A DNA stretch of 64,000 nucleotides from Symbiodinium microadriaticum. Its lineage: Eukaryota; Sar; Dinophyceae; Suessiales; Symbiodiniaceae. Where the stretch lies: NCBI GenBank assembly GCA_001939145.1, contig LSRX01000371.1:523375-587374 (forward strand), in the 5' to 3' direction. Shown here piece after piece: positions 11,877 through 21,789 of this stretch. How positions within the stretch are numbered: position 1 is the first letter of the stretch; every line of letters starts with the position of its first letter. The translations under genes and the position numbers were made by a program. The notes beneath the pieces were generated by a model. It worked only from the letters and a program-made list of their open reading frames with translations, searched no databases and had not been told where the DNA came from.

Positions 11877-13031
11877 AACCGGGTTCGTTCGAGCTGCGGT
11901 TTGAAGTCAGTGGCCTCAGACATCCAGATACTCGAATCGACGCCTGCTCTGACAAATGCATGCACAGAGAGTTTTCCATGTTCACCAGCCTCCAAGCTTG
12001 AGCAGCGAGCCTCGGGCTTTCCATGCAGTTTCACATCGGTCTCATATGCGGGCTGAGTCCGCTTTCACAGCGAGCGCCGCTTGGCTTCTCCACTCCGATT
12101 CCCTTCCCTTCCCCCCCTTTTCAGGCGCCGAATACGCCGAGGGGCGGCCTGAGCGGCGCGAGTGCGCCAGACTGGCCCTCGCAGCACCGCTCCGGCGTGG
12201 AGCTGCTCTCTGCCATCTCAGCTCGAAAGGGCACCCTTTTGGGGAGTGGCAGCTTGTGTTGTCTTGGATCGTCTGAAAGTCTCATTTCCGTCATTGGTGC
12301 AAGCCAAAACCTGCAGACTTCCGTGAGAGCAGTGGCCTCTTTCCGCCACGGTGACCACCTCCTCCAAAGGTACCAGGTCGTCTGCTGCTGTACGGTTCAG
12401 CTGCTCGATGCAGCTTGCTTTACCCCTGGGCGCAAACCGTGGCCCCATCCAGATGCTAGACAAGGTCATTCTCATCTTCAGATAAGTGCAGAACGCGAAG
12501 CAATCATCTTTGCGTGCGGTCTGCAGCAAGACCTGGTTTGACACTGGTCAGCTGGGACACAGGACACGTCTTTTCAATTATTACGTACACTCCGCACTTA
12601 TGCCACGAAGCTGCAACACCGCAGTCGCGTGAAACATCGCAGGTTTCCTTGTCCTCACTGCTGGTACTGCAGGATGCCTTCCGCACAGCCAAGCTGGGAT
12701 TGCCAGAAAACAAGAATCCTGCGAGAGGGTGTCAGCCTGATGCACCGCAGCCAAGAGAGTCGCCTTGCGAGACATGAGGTACCGGTTGTGACAAGTGCCA
12801 ACGAAAACATCATAAACGAAAATGAGATTCGGGGCCTTCGCTAGCTGAAACATGTTGAAACAGCAGAGCCAGTAGCAACAAAAACTTCAAGCTTCCGGCA
12901 ATTGCCAGCAAACTTCCGCTGCTCGCGAGCGCACGTCGCATCGCAGCATGCTGCCACAGGACTCTAAGCCACGGGACAAGGTTCTTAGATATGTGTCGAC
13001 CTTTCCTTCCTTCATCATGGCCTGCGTCTAT

Positions 13032-13148
13032 CTAAACTTCGGCAAAGAGTCTCTCGAGGGTGCATGGCATGCGAAGGTGCATAAGCTCATAAGCCCCTGG
13101 CGCAACGCTGATGCCAAACGGAGCTTCGAGAAACTGTTGTGCAAAACT
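13032..13148 (-). other. Short open segment resembling part of a retrotransposon reverse transcriptase
   Basis: About 38 codons ending at TAG contain APFGISVAPGAYELMHLRMP. Ty3/gypsy-type polymerases carry a similar pair of elements (TPFG...Y.FLRMPFGL). No catalytic YxDD motif, no upstream polymerase motifs and no flanking long terminal repeat were found, so at most this is a decayed fragment. An ordinary exon is equally possible, and a plus-strand frame overlaps it. Confidence 0.2.
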
Positions 13149-13970
13149 CACTGAGCCAGCTCGTGCGGCATTGAGACGCCCACCTACCTTGCTTGGCAAA
13201 CACTCATAATTCCATAAATTTGGTACTTGGTAGGAGACTTCAGAACATCCAGCTCGTCAATTTTTTGGCCATGCAGTGGGCCTCACTGTGAAGCGAGGCA
13301 CCGGCGTGCTCGAGGATCCTTTGCCAATTGCTCCCTGCCGCACCCACACATACCCACACAAAAGCTATTCCCGGTTCCGACGAACGACGAGAACTCGCTC
13401 TGACAACTCAAAAGTTCTCAATCTAAACTTCGGATGCATCGGGTAAGTTCCATCAAGTACATTCAAGTATTCAAGTCAACTCTGTCCGGCATTACTCAGC
13501 TGGCAGTCGGGATGAGAGCTGACAGCTCCCTGTGGGCAGTTGAAAAGCACCTTTTGCAGTACACAGGTACGGCTTCTGGCCCCACGGCAGTTTTAGTCCT
13601 GGTGCAAGAAAAAACCGCTGACGAGCTGTGCCGGGACTCCAATGCACCCGCCACCAAAGCGTCCGGGTTCAAAAGATCCGCATCCGGGCGACGAGCTTGT
13701 GCAAGTCTCAAAGTCACACATGCCATTGACAACTTCTCGCAATCTGTCGCCCGCAGCCCATGTACGGGCGCTGGCTCCACGTGTCTTGAAACATGAGGAG
13801 GAGCAGTGCCCGAGAGACCCGTGGCTAAGGCGGAACATACCGGCAACCACAGCAAAGTGCGACGCGCTGGGCTCTGTGCTGGGACTCAGATTTGCTTAGA
13901 TGTGTTCTGCTTACCCAGCGGTCGCATCAGCACACTTACTGTAGGTGAGACATACTAGTAGTGGATCATG

Positions 13971-14806
13971 TCAATCTTTCCACGGCCCGAGATCGAACCG
14001 GGGTGAGTCGGTGTCCGTCTGCGGCGGCGCTGGTGGCATGGCAGGCGCTGCGCAGGGCACCACAGCAGCACCAGTCCTTGGCAGCACTCTGCATCGAATG
14101 GGAAAGTCTGCGTGGGGCTTTATGTTTCTAGAAGTGCTCCGGTGAACCAGTTCATGCTTCGACTTTCCAAAGCCTGACTGCCGAGGCACCTTTCGCCTCT
14201 TGCGGCAGGGTATTCCTTGAGCCTCGGCTGCTCTTTGTTCAGCTCGCACGGAAAATAGGCAAAGAGTTTCTTGCTTTGCTGCATGGAAAGCTGAGCCGAA
14301 AAGCTTGTTCGACAGATGTCCTTGGAATTCTCGAGCAGCACCCGGGACAGTTGGCCTCTCAGGTGGCCTCACGCGGCGGCAAGGCAGCGAGGGCAATCTG
14401 CAGCAAACCCCCGCGATGTAGAAACCTGCACCTACACGCCTGGCGGTGTGCTGGAGCTGCCATGGTCTGCTACTCTCCGACAGGCTCTCGCACTCACAAC
14501 GCTGCAAATGCGGAAGAAGACCTAACCACCGAACCTGAGTAACTTGAATCGGCAAAGGATAAAATGGAATGGCCCTGCATGTCTCAAAGCAAGAGTCCGC
14601 TCGTGCAGGAATCTGTCGGAGACCCATGCCAACTTCATGGCGGCTACCACCTCCTGCAGACATTGCCCCCGGCAGCAGAAGCAGCTCCAGTTCGGGAAAA
14701 ACGAGACGACACTCGTGGGGCGAACCGGCGCTCCTGATGTAGATCGGATGCGTCCTTTGCTGAGCAGTGTCGGAAGCTGAAGCAGAGCATGCAGAAGCGA
14801 CTCCAT
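13971..14806 (-). CDS. Candidate small gene, unrecognised
   Basis: A true ATG at about 14806 opens a protein-like segment (MESLLHALLQLPTLL). About 14300-13971 reads a basic stretch (IPCRKRRKVPRQSGFGKSK, possibly a nuclear localisation signal) and then a Pro/Ala-rich tail ending DSPRFDLGPWKD before a stop. The frames in between are interrupted, so introns are likely. No domain recognised. The tail contains a tRNA T-arm look-alike that I rejected. Confidence 0.3.
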
Positions 14807-15036
14807 GTGCCTAAAGCTTATGCTGGGATATGGGTCTATCTAGATCTTGCAAAGCTGCGGCAGGTCGACCTGCAGCGACTTGTGCAGCCTGTGCGCAACT
14901 CACAGGGTGCCAAACAAGGTCACCCTCTATTCGCCGGTCGAGGTCGAGGTCTGCAGTCTGCAGCCAGAAAATTGTTTAAGACAGCCTGATGTCGAAACAT
15001 GTTATGAGCTGGAAACCATTGCGGCCTGCTGTGCCG

Positions 15037-15342
15037 TCACAGCAATGCCGCGCGCGAGGTCACTGCGCACCTGCAGGCAAAGGTCATAGCAGGACACACG
15101 TGACCCTCCTCAAGGAAGTCTCTCAATGACATTAACAACATGCTTGCGCCGAAGGAGGCGGCCTGCCAAAACTCTTGCGCCAACTCTTCCTGACATGATT
15201 GAGCTCTGAAATTCGAGGCCTCACGTGGACCCCTAGTCAATCCAAGAGCTGGCCAGACCAAAAGAATCCAAGCTGCTCTGAGAGATTTAAATAGATCCTG
15301 GTTCGGGGCATGGGTGACAGGCGCAGCATCTGACATTACCAT
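15037..15342 (-). CDS. Candidate exon, unrecognised
   Basis: A roughly 100-codon minus frame contains helical, protein-like stretches (QDLFKSLRAAWILLVWPALG, then SFGASMLLMSLRDFLEEG). No family recognised. It lies downstream of the channel gene on the same strand; it could be a 3' exon of the channel or a separate gene. Confidence 0.25.
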   Translation of the reverse strand: MVMSDAAPVTHAPNQDLFKSLRAAWILLVWPALGLTRGPREASNFRAQSCQEELAQEFWQAASFGASMLLMSLRDFLEEGHVCPAMTFACRCAVTSRAALL

Positions 15343-15689
15343 GCATTACCATGCAGGTTCCCACGGGCAAGGGATGACCGTTTTCAAGCCCAGGCTCCGT
15401 GGCCCAGGTCGGAGCCGTCTGCGCCATCTGGGTGTCCAGAGCTCCGCGAGGCTCTGGCTCCTGAGTTTTGACGTTTCAAGGCTCACAAGGGGGGCTCAGG
15501 GCCCCACTCAAAAGGAATATAAGCCAACTCCGGGTGTCTATGTGCAAGAGCTTAATTAATGCAGTGCCGAAGGTTCCATGACTGGCTCCCTGCCAGGACG
15601 AAGGCGGTGAACACTTATGGAAACGGTACATGGCATCGCTCACGCAGCTGACTGCCGGCAGCGTCTGACACGCTGACCCCTAGGGATGG

Positions 15690-16158
15690 CAGCGCCTTGG
15701 CTTCACGTCCTCTTCAAAAAATATTCCTTTGCGCTTGTTCTTCGCATCCCTGACATCCTGGGACACCTCAACTCCGCGACCAGGCGAAGCTTTGCATTCT
15801 TGTACCTGAAATGCTGGCGAGGTGCGACTGACAGCTGCAAGCTGGATGTTGACAGCGTTGACCCGACGCCCATGGTGTGGACAAGCAATCCCGTCAACTT
15901 GTCCACGGAAAGCTGCAAGGCCCTCGTTTTCCAAAGATGCATGAACTGCCTTGCGAATCCCTTTTCAGCTCTCAGCCTGGCGGCCCTGGCCTGACTTCTT
16001 TTCTGAGTTGCTTGAAGTTCTTGTCGATGCGCTTGAACTCCACCGATCGATCTGAGGTGACGGCCCTCGGAGCAGCGGGTGCAGAAAACGGGGAACGCAT
16101 GTCGCTCAACACTTGTCTTGCGACACCGCTGCTGGATGACACCTTCGCAGAACTCGTC
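15690..16158 (-). CDS. 3' exons of the voltage-gated channel gene, including the exit half of EF-hand 2
   Basis: An exon starts at 16158 after CCCAG with DEFCEGVIQQRCRKTS. This completes the second EF-hand, whose loop starts in the previous exon (16344-16307), giving the canonical loop DIDNSGQLNIDE followed by F. Further downstream, about 16070-16000 reads VEFKRIDKNFKQLRKEV, a helical segment of the type that follows EF-hands in dinoflagellate channels. About 15930-15690 is Lys/Glu-rich (DVRDAKNKRKGIFFEED). The exact joins after about 16110 are not fixed, because two frames stay open. The true stop codon is not identified. Confidence 0.5.
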
Positions 16159-16306
16159 CTGGGCTCACTCCAGCTTGCGACCCTTCATGGAGCGACGGAC
16201 TCATGGCCAGGGAGTGATCTACTTCTCTCCTAGCAGCCTGAGCCTAGTCTCTGGACAAGGATAACAAGACGTACAGAGCAAGATGTGCACTTGCAGCCAT
16301 AGCGTC

Positions 16307-17290
16307 TATGTTGAGCTGCCCTGAGTTGTCTATATCCAGCATGCCTTAGCCGCAGTGGCAGTGTCATGAAACGACAAAGGATAGCGCTTGTGCTGATCAT
16401 TTCTGGCCCTGGGCAGGCCACGAAATATCTCCAGCGGACTCTCCAGCGTCAAGAATTTCTTTAAGAGCATCTGGTCCTCTTCTGTGGCCTAAGTGCTTGG
16501 CGGCATACGAGCTCCCGTCCAACCCTCGCCTCTGACCACCTGGCCTCCATGATCTCCGCCAGAGTGATGGTCCCGCTGCCATCTTCATCTAGGCCTGCAG
16601 GCTTCGAACTACAAAGCCAAAAATCCAAGAACGACTGGCCGCCAAGTGGCGCGAGAACATCCCACGGAGCTCATCGATAGTCTTTTTCCGACGCTTGTTC
16701 TCCTACCCAGACCAGGAGTGCCAGCCTATCTCAACTTGCCCCACATCGCCGGCCGTCCTGGATCCTCTGTATCTCTTTATTGCTCGAGGCCTGGCTCAGG
16801 GTCTCTGAGAAATTTTCTGCTAAAGTGCTAGCCAGGGCCCCAGGGTCCTGCTCCAGCGCGCTGTTGACAATCACCGCCTTAGCTCCAAAACCGAAACTGG
16901 GCGACTCTCGCCTCCTCAGCACCGGCCCGCCGGAAGCCTAGGCTCAAAAGGCCTAAGCCTCTGGCAGTGATGAGATTCATCAGCACCTGAGGCGGGACGG
17001 ACTGTTTGTCACGTTCCCTCTCCCGATCAGGGCTGAGATGCACGCGATAGAGATGACGAGCACCAGGCCTCCGATTCGTGACTGGTGGCCCCGTTTTGAC
17101 TTGGATAGGTAATGTGGAAACTGCCGTGCATGCAGCCAGAGTGGCCCCCAAAGTAGACGGCCAAGCCCGGATCCACCTGCAATATGAGATTCTGTGCACC
17201 ATTATAGGATCTTCGCCTGGCTCGGCATGCCGGAGCCTTGACAAGAGGCTTGTAGACATTGGCCATCGAGTCCAAGGTGACGAACTGAAC
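16307..17290 (-). CDS. Voltage-gated cation channel: pore helix, S6 and EF-hand pair
   Basis: Nine exons join in frame: 17290-17237, 17176-17146, 17068-17046, 16986-16966, 16877-16758, 16702-16651, 16594-16545, 16488-16419 and 16344-16307. The joined product gives a pore-helix signature FVTLDSMANVYKPLV, then a complete S6 helix ending LMNLITAVIVNSALEQ, a linker, ELRGMFSRLDEDGSGTI (EF-hand 1, loop 16589-16554), and LEIFRGMLDIDNSGQLNI (start of EF-hand 2). This is the layout of Ion_trans (PF00520) channels of the calcium/sodium type with cytoplasmic EF-hands, common in alveolates. It would act in a membrane and be tuned by calcium. Of the introns, seven are GC-AG and two GA-AG (16757-16703, 16306-16159); none is GT-AG. 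Selectivity cannot be judged, because the four-domain or single-domain state is unknown. Confidence 0.75.
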
Positions 17291-17741
17291 CTGCAGATCC
17301 AATACATCGGGTTGATAGGTGCCACGTCGTCCACACACGCCGTCGACTGATGCACGCATGTGCACAAAAAGGCAAGGAAAGTATGCTTGGAACCGGTGGG
17401 GTGGCAACTTTGTCTCTGCCAATCCAAAGTTCCGAGTGTTCAATCAACTCAGAACGACAAACATGTCTGAAGTCGCTGTGGTGACATCTCGTCAAGCCAC
17501 AAGAGTCATCATTGTCACGAAGAGATTGCCGAAATGCTCATTGGCAACCTTCGTTCAAAAAGTGCAACAGCAACGCTGCAGCTGCATCGCTCGATCAACG
17601 CGGAGTTTTAGGGAGCAGAACTGAGCCGCTGGCATCATAAAAGTGAGGATCGGACGCCTCATTTCTCGCCATGGGGTGGTTGGTGATAACCTCCACCTCA
17701 ATTTCCGGCTGAAAGTGTGACCGACCGCTGCAACGATGGCA

Positions 17742-17924
17742 GCAACTGCAACAACAACAACACCAACAACAGCAGCAACAACAGCAACCACCACTACCAC
17801 CACCACCGCCGCCATCACACTGCTCCTGCTGCTGCTGCTGCTACGACTACTACTACCACTACTACGACGACGACGACGACGACGACGACTGCTACTACTG
17901 CTGCTACTGCTACTGCTACTGCTG

Positions 17925-17959
<35 letters not shown>

Positions 17960-18066
17960 TCTTCTTCTTCTGTTACTGCTGTTACTACTATTACTACTGT
18001 TGTTGTTACTACTACTAGTACTACTACTACTACTACTACTACTTCTTCTTCTGCCGCTACTATGAG

Positions 18067-18108
<42 letters not shown>

Positions 18109-18300
18109 CACTACTACTGCTACTGCTACTGCTACTGCTACTACTACTGCTGCTACTACTACTACTACTACTACTACTTCTTCTGCTGCTACTACTACTA
18201 CTACTACTACCACCACTACTACCACCACCACTACCACGAGTATTGCTACTAGTACTAAAACAACCACCACCACCACCACCACCACCATCACCACCACCAC
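17742..18300. repeat. 560-bp trinucleotide array (ACT/CTG/CAC/AAC)
   Basis: A long degenerate array beginning with CAA, CAG and CCA triplets, then ACT/GCT runs, and ending in pure ACC. It lies between the S3 and pore exons of the channel, so it is probably intronic. Every frame is open through it, giving spurious poly-Thr, poly-Ser, poly-Leu and poly-Val translations up to 260 codons on both strands. Confidence 0.9.
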
Positions 18301-19149
18301 CGGCTTGCACTACTATACGAACACACTTGCTGCTTTACATGCTCAATGTGTGCAGGCATCAATTCTGTGCCTCCCCGCCCTCATTTGTTATCCTGTTGCC
18401 CTCGCAATCTCTTACCTGGCATCCGCTTCTTGGTTACATTATTCGTGCCGTATTCACCCAAGATATTTTCCTGCACTTGGCAATTCAACACGTGATTGAA
18501 CCACGCCAGGTTGCAAAGAGCAACGAGAACCTTGGATGCGCAGTCTCTGCGACTCCCGCTACTGCATTTGCAACATAAATACACGCATATGCACAGATGC
18601 TGCAGCTGCCACTGACATGCAGGTACGACGTTGAGCTTCGCCTCTCTGGGCATTTTGGCATTCGCCCGATCAAGCAAGGGTTCTGAACTCTTGGCCAGCA
18701 GGGTTCAATCCGAGGGGCAGGTACAACACCGTGATTAGCAACCTGATAGAACTCAAACCGCAAGTCTCCAGCAGGGAAGGATGAGTTGGCCCACAGAAGA
18801 AGCATAGCGCTGAGACGGCAGCAGAAGCGTGTAAACCATTGTGCTAGCCTGAGCTAAACGGCGAATGCCCGTTCTTATGAGACTGGCTTACTCACTCTTC
18901 CACGTACCTACGTGCGTTGGCACCCGTCACACTAGTCCACTCCAAGCTGCACAGGATGTGACCATCTGCACCAGCATCCAGAGTTCCTTGGCTTCCGCGC
19001 AACAAGGATCCTGCAGATTGCACACGTCGTGATTCCACGGAAAACTGCCAACCTCCACCACTCGGCAGCTGCAGCCAGGAGGCATGCATTCTAGTAATGA
19101 TACGGGCGGTTCTCGCTAAGCCTGAGTTTTTTGAGAAAGCCATCAACTT

Positions 19150-19370
19150 CCGTCACATCTGTCAGCTCATCCCATTGCTTGCCAAGCTGCGCAGCAATCT
19201 AAGCGTCCGCCTCAGCGGGTAATCGTGAATCTATGCCAGCATGCAACTCATGGAACCAGGCACTGCAAACCGAGCGTCAATGTTAAGAAGCTGGACCACT
19301 CGCCCGTCTCATCTGCAGGCGACATTGCCACCTTCTACTGGAAGCTCCGACTTTTGCAACATCCAGCACC
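19150..19370 (-). CDS. Candidate S3 end and S4 exons of the channel
   Basis: An exon starting at 19370 after GTCAG reads VLDVAKVGASS and would finish the S3 helix begun in the 19586-19483 exon (join W-V, phase 2). Around 19210-19150 one frame reads YPLRRTLRLLRSLAS, with Arg at roughly every third position, as in an S4 voltage sensor. A competing frame over the same bases reads QLGKQWDELTDVTEVDGFL, also protein-like. Only one can be right, so the S4 call is tentative. Confidence 0.35.
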
Positions 19371-19482
19371 CTGACTTTCTGCGACCCGGTTGCCGGCAGG
19401 ATCCACAGGACGAGCCAGCCCAAAATTACCTGTGACGACAAGCGTGTGGTGAGGGACACAAAACATCGGCAGGAAACCATGC

Positions 19483-19586
19483 CACCAAGCCACCAGAACT
19501 GTGTCAAACTTCACCCAATGGTCTCGAAGAGATTTCAATGGACCGTTCACAAAGAAGCGCAGGAAAATCTCAAGAGTGTATATCAC
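19483..19586 (-). CDS. Voltage-gated cation channel, S2-S3 exon
   Basis: This exon starts after TGAG and reads VIYTLEIFLRFFVNGP, then LKSLRDHWVKFDTVLVAW. It matches the S2-S3 signature of Ion_trans channels: a helix with a conserved acidic residue (TLE), an FxxxGP turn, then WxKFDxxLV opening S3. It ends in phase 2 at TGGTG|GC (GC donor). The 112-nt intron 19482-19371 leads to the S3 continuation. It sits about 2.2 kb upstream of the pore exons on the same strand, so I assign it to the same gene. The S1 exon should lie between 19.6 and 20.3 kb but was not identified. Confidence 0.6.
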
Positions 19587-20599
19587 CTCAGTGTGATATT
19601 GGCGAACTGTCGAGGTCACCAAAATCACAGAAAATCAATCTGGCTTTCCGAGGTACGAGGAAGATATGCTCCAAGACGTTCAGGGGACCGTTGCTGGTGT
19701 TGCCCTCGGATTTCGCGGAGCTTGGTGGAATGGGTCTTCTATGTGCGCAACCGTTCCTTAAAGCCCAGCATGATGTTGCCTTGGGATCATGACGCTTTGG
19801 CGTGACAGACAGCGCATAGTACATCAAAGCCCTGAACTGCACAGAATGTCTTAAGAACTAGAAGATGACACAGTTTTGCTGGACATCCTGCTTGCTCTCT
19901 CATAGCCAACACAAGTTGGATGCAAAGAAGGCACGCCCTCAACACGGATATTCTGCTCCACACCTATGGTGATTGCATTTGCGAGGATGATGACGATCAT
20001 CACCTGAGTAGCCCAGGCAGAAATCCGTCAAATCAATGTGTACGTATTGCATGTTGCATGTTCCAAGCATGCCAGCAGCGCCCTGCGAAAGCAGGGTGAA
20101 CATATGCTTCGACAATGAAAGCTAGTGCCCAGAGATATGTTTAGCCTTCCACGCTGATCCATGGCAATCCGTCTCTTCGTTGCTAGTGGTTGTTCTGTCG
20201 CTGTGAGTATCGTCATGGTATTGCTGTCCCGATTGAATCCCTGCAGCTCGCACCCCTAATCGAACCACGACACATTAAATCCACTCTGCTGCATTTCTCA
20301 CTTTGAGTACAATCTCGCACTTCCCCGGTCCTGTCTAGCACTTTACATGGCTCATCTGTGGATTCAGCACAAACTCTATTGTCTAAGCTTGCCAATCGAC
20401 CGGCTTGCAGCACGATTGTGTTGCAGGTGCACGATGGCCGCTGTATTCCTTCCTGCCGGGCGAGTCGCGAAATCAAACGCCTCCGACTCGAGGACGGTCG
20501 CCGCCAGAAGTCTAGACTTGAGGCCTGCAGCTCGTCATAGACACGAAGTTATTCCAGCACCCCTTTTCTCTAAGGAAGCGACATCGATTTCCATTCAAG

Positions 20600-21310
20600 G
20601 CCCTAAGGCGGTCTTGTACTTTCCGATCCTTTTTCGGCATGCTGCTCCAGCCAGTTCCACCTGCGTTCGCTGGTGCTGCAACAATGCTTCTGCTGAGCTC
20701 TCTGGCGTGGCAAAGCTTCTCAGGCTCAGGCTTCGTTTCAAACCTCCTGGCTTAGCCTCGTCGTCTCCTCCATCCTCTTCTTGGACAGCCGCGTTGTCAG
20801 AGCCAGATCGTGAGGAGATTCCTGCCTCGCCCACAGGACAAGGCTTTACAACGAATTATAGCGGCAAAGATTCGCCAGCCTGCAGCTCAGTTAAGAAAGG
20901 GGCGGGACGGACCGATGCACATCATCCCGGGAACAGCACGAAAAGCCGGAAGACGGGCAGCCTGTTGCATCATCTCCTTCCATCTTTGCTTCTGGGCCTC
21001 ATCCTTAGCTGAGCCAAACCTTTCCCAGCCAGCACATCTACCAGAAGCTCTCGCGAACCAGGTGCAAAAGCTGCCTACTCGGGCGGAAGTCAGCTACGAG
21101 TGCTGCAGGTTGTGGCCCAAGGCCCTGAGTTGAATCAGACTGCGCTTGCCGCCGCTCCTTGCCGCAAAAGCGCTAGGCCGGGCTCCTCGTGCACGAAACT
21201 GCCCGTGAGCCGCCGAAGGAATGATCCCTCTCTGGAGGGCGGCTTCTGGTCTGGCTTGTCTGTTTGGACGTCCTGGGGCATGCCCGTCGTGTCAACATCG
21301 TCGGTAATGC
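20600..21310 (-). CDS. Candidate exons of an unrecognised gene
   Basis: Several minus segments are protein-like. About 21305-21130 is acidic then Arg-rich (DVDTTGMPQDVQTDK; LRRLTGSFVHEEPGLALL). About 21005-20935 starts after CTAAG and reads DEAQKQRWKEMMQQAARLPA. About 20830-20600 reads an acidic stretch (EEDGGDDEAKPGG) then LKRSLSLRSFATPESSAEAL, possibly a phosphorylated basic linker. The three are on one strand with consistent AG|G acceptors, so a single intron-rich gene is likely. No domain is recognised. They could be the N-terminal cytoplasmic part of the downstream channel, whose first exons are missing. Confidence 0.35.
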
Positions 21311-21789
21311 CGTGACATTATCCACTCGCTGCTTGCACATTCACTTCTGAGGCATGGCACGAAGATTGAGAGCACGCTCTGGCGCCTCCCGCCTAGACGC
21401 TCGTCAAGACATGGCTAGCACCTCTTCGATTGTCTCTGCTTGCTATCAAGTAGCGCGGTGCAGGACTTTCTCCGGGCGGCTCTGCCACCTGTGTCCAACT
21501 ACACGTCTGCGACAGAAATGGAAGAACCACAGTGCTCGCACCACAAGCAGGAACCATGTAAAGCTCAACATGAGATGCCTGGGCGGACTTCTGGACATCC
21601 TAGCCAGCGAACAAACAAAACATTTCCCCTGAGACACACAGTTGGCTTACCGCTGTCGCCGAGGACTGGGGAAGGCACCATGAAGATCACCTGCATTGAC
21701 ACACGAACATGTTCGATCTGCCGGGAGGACGATGCTTGCAAGGCATGCCCGTCAGGTCTGTGGCACCACTGCAGAAACACATCCGGATC

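Noticed and set aside
13986..14002. A tRNA T-arm look-alike on minus (CCCGG TTCGATC TCGGG)
   Set aside because: The stem and loop are canonical, but no matching acceptor stem, D-arm or A-box is found upstream, and the sequence is part of a protein-like frame ending DSPRFDLGPWKD.
17717..18499. Long open frames (up to 260 codons) on both strands
   Set aside because: They are translations of a trinucleotide array and consist of Thr, Ser, Leu or Val runs; no protein-like flanks.
18700..18720. GGTTCAATCC, similar to a tRNA B-box
   Set aside because: The flanking bases do not form the five-pair stem and no other tRNA parts are present.
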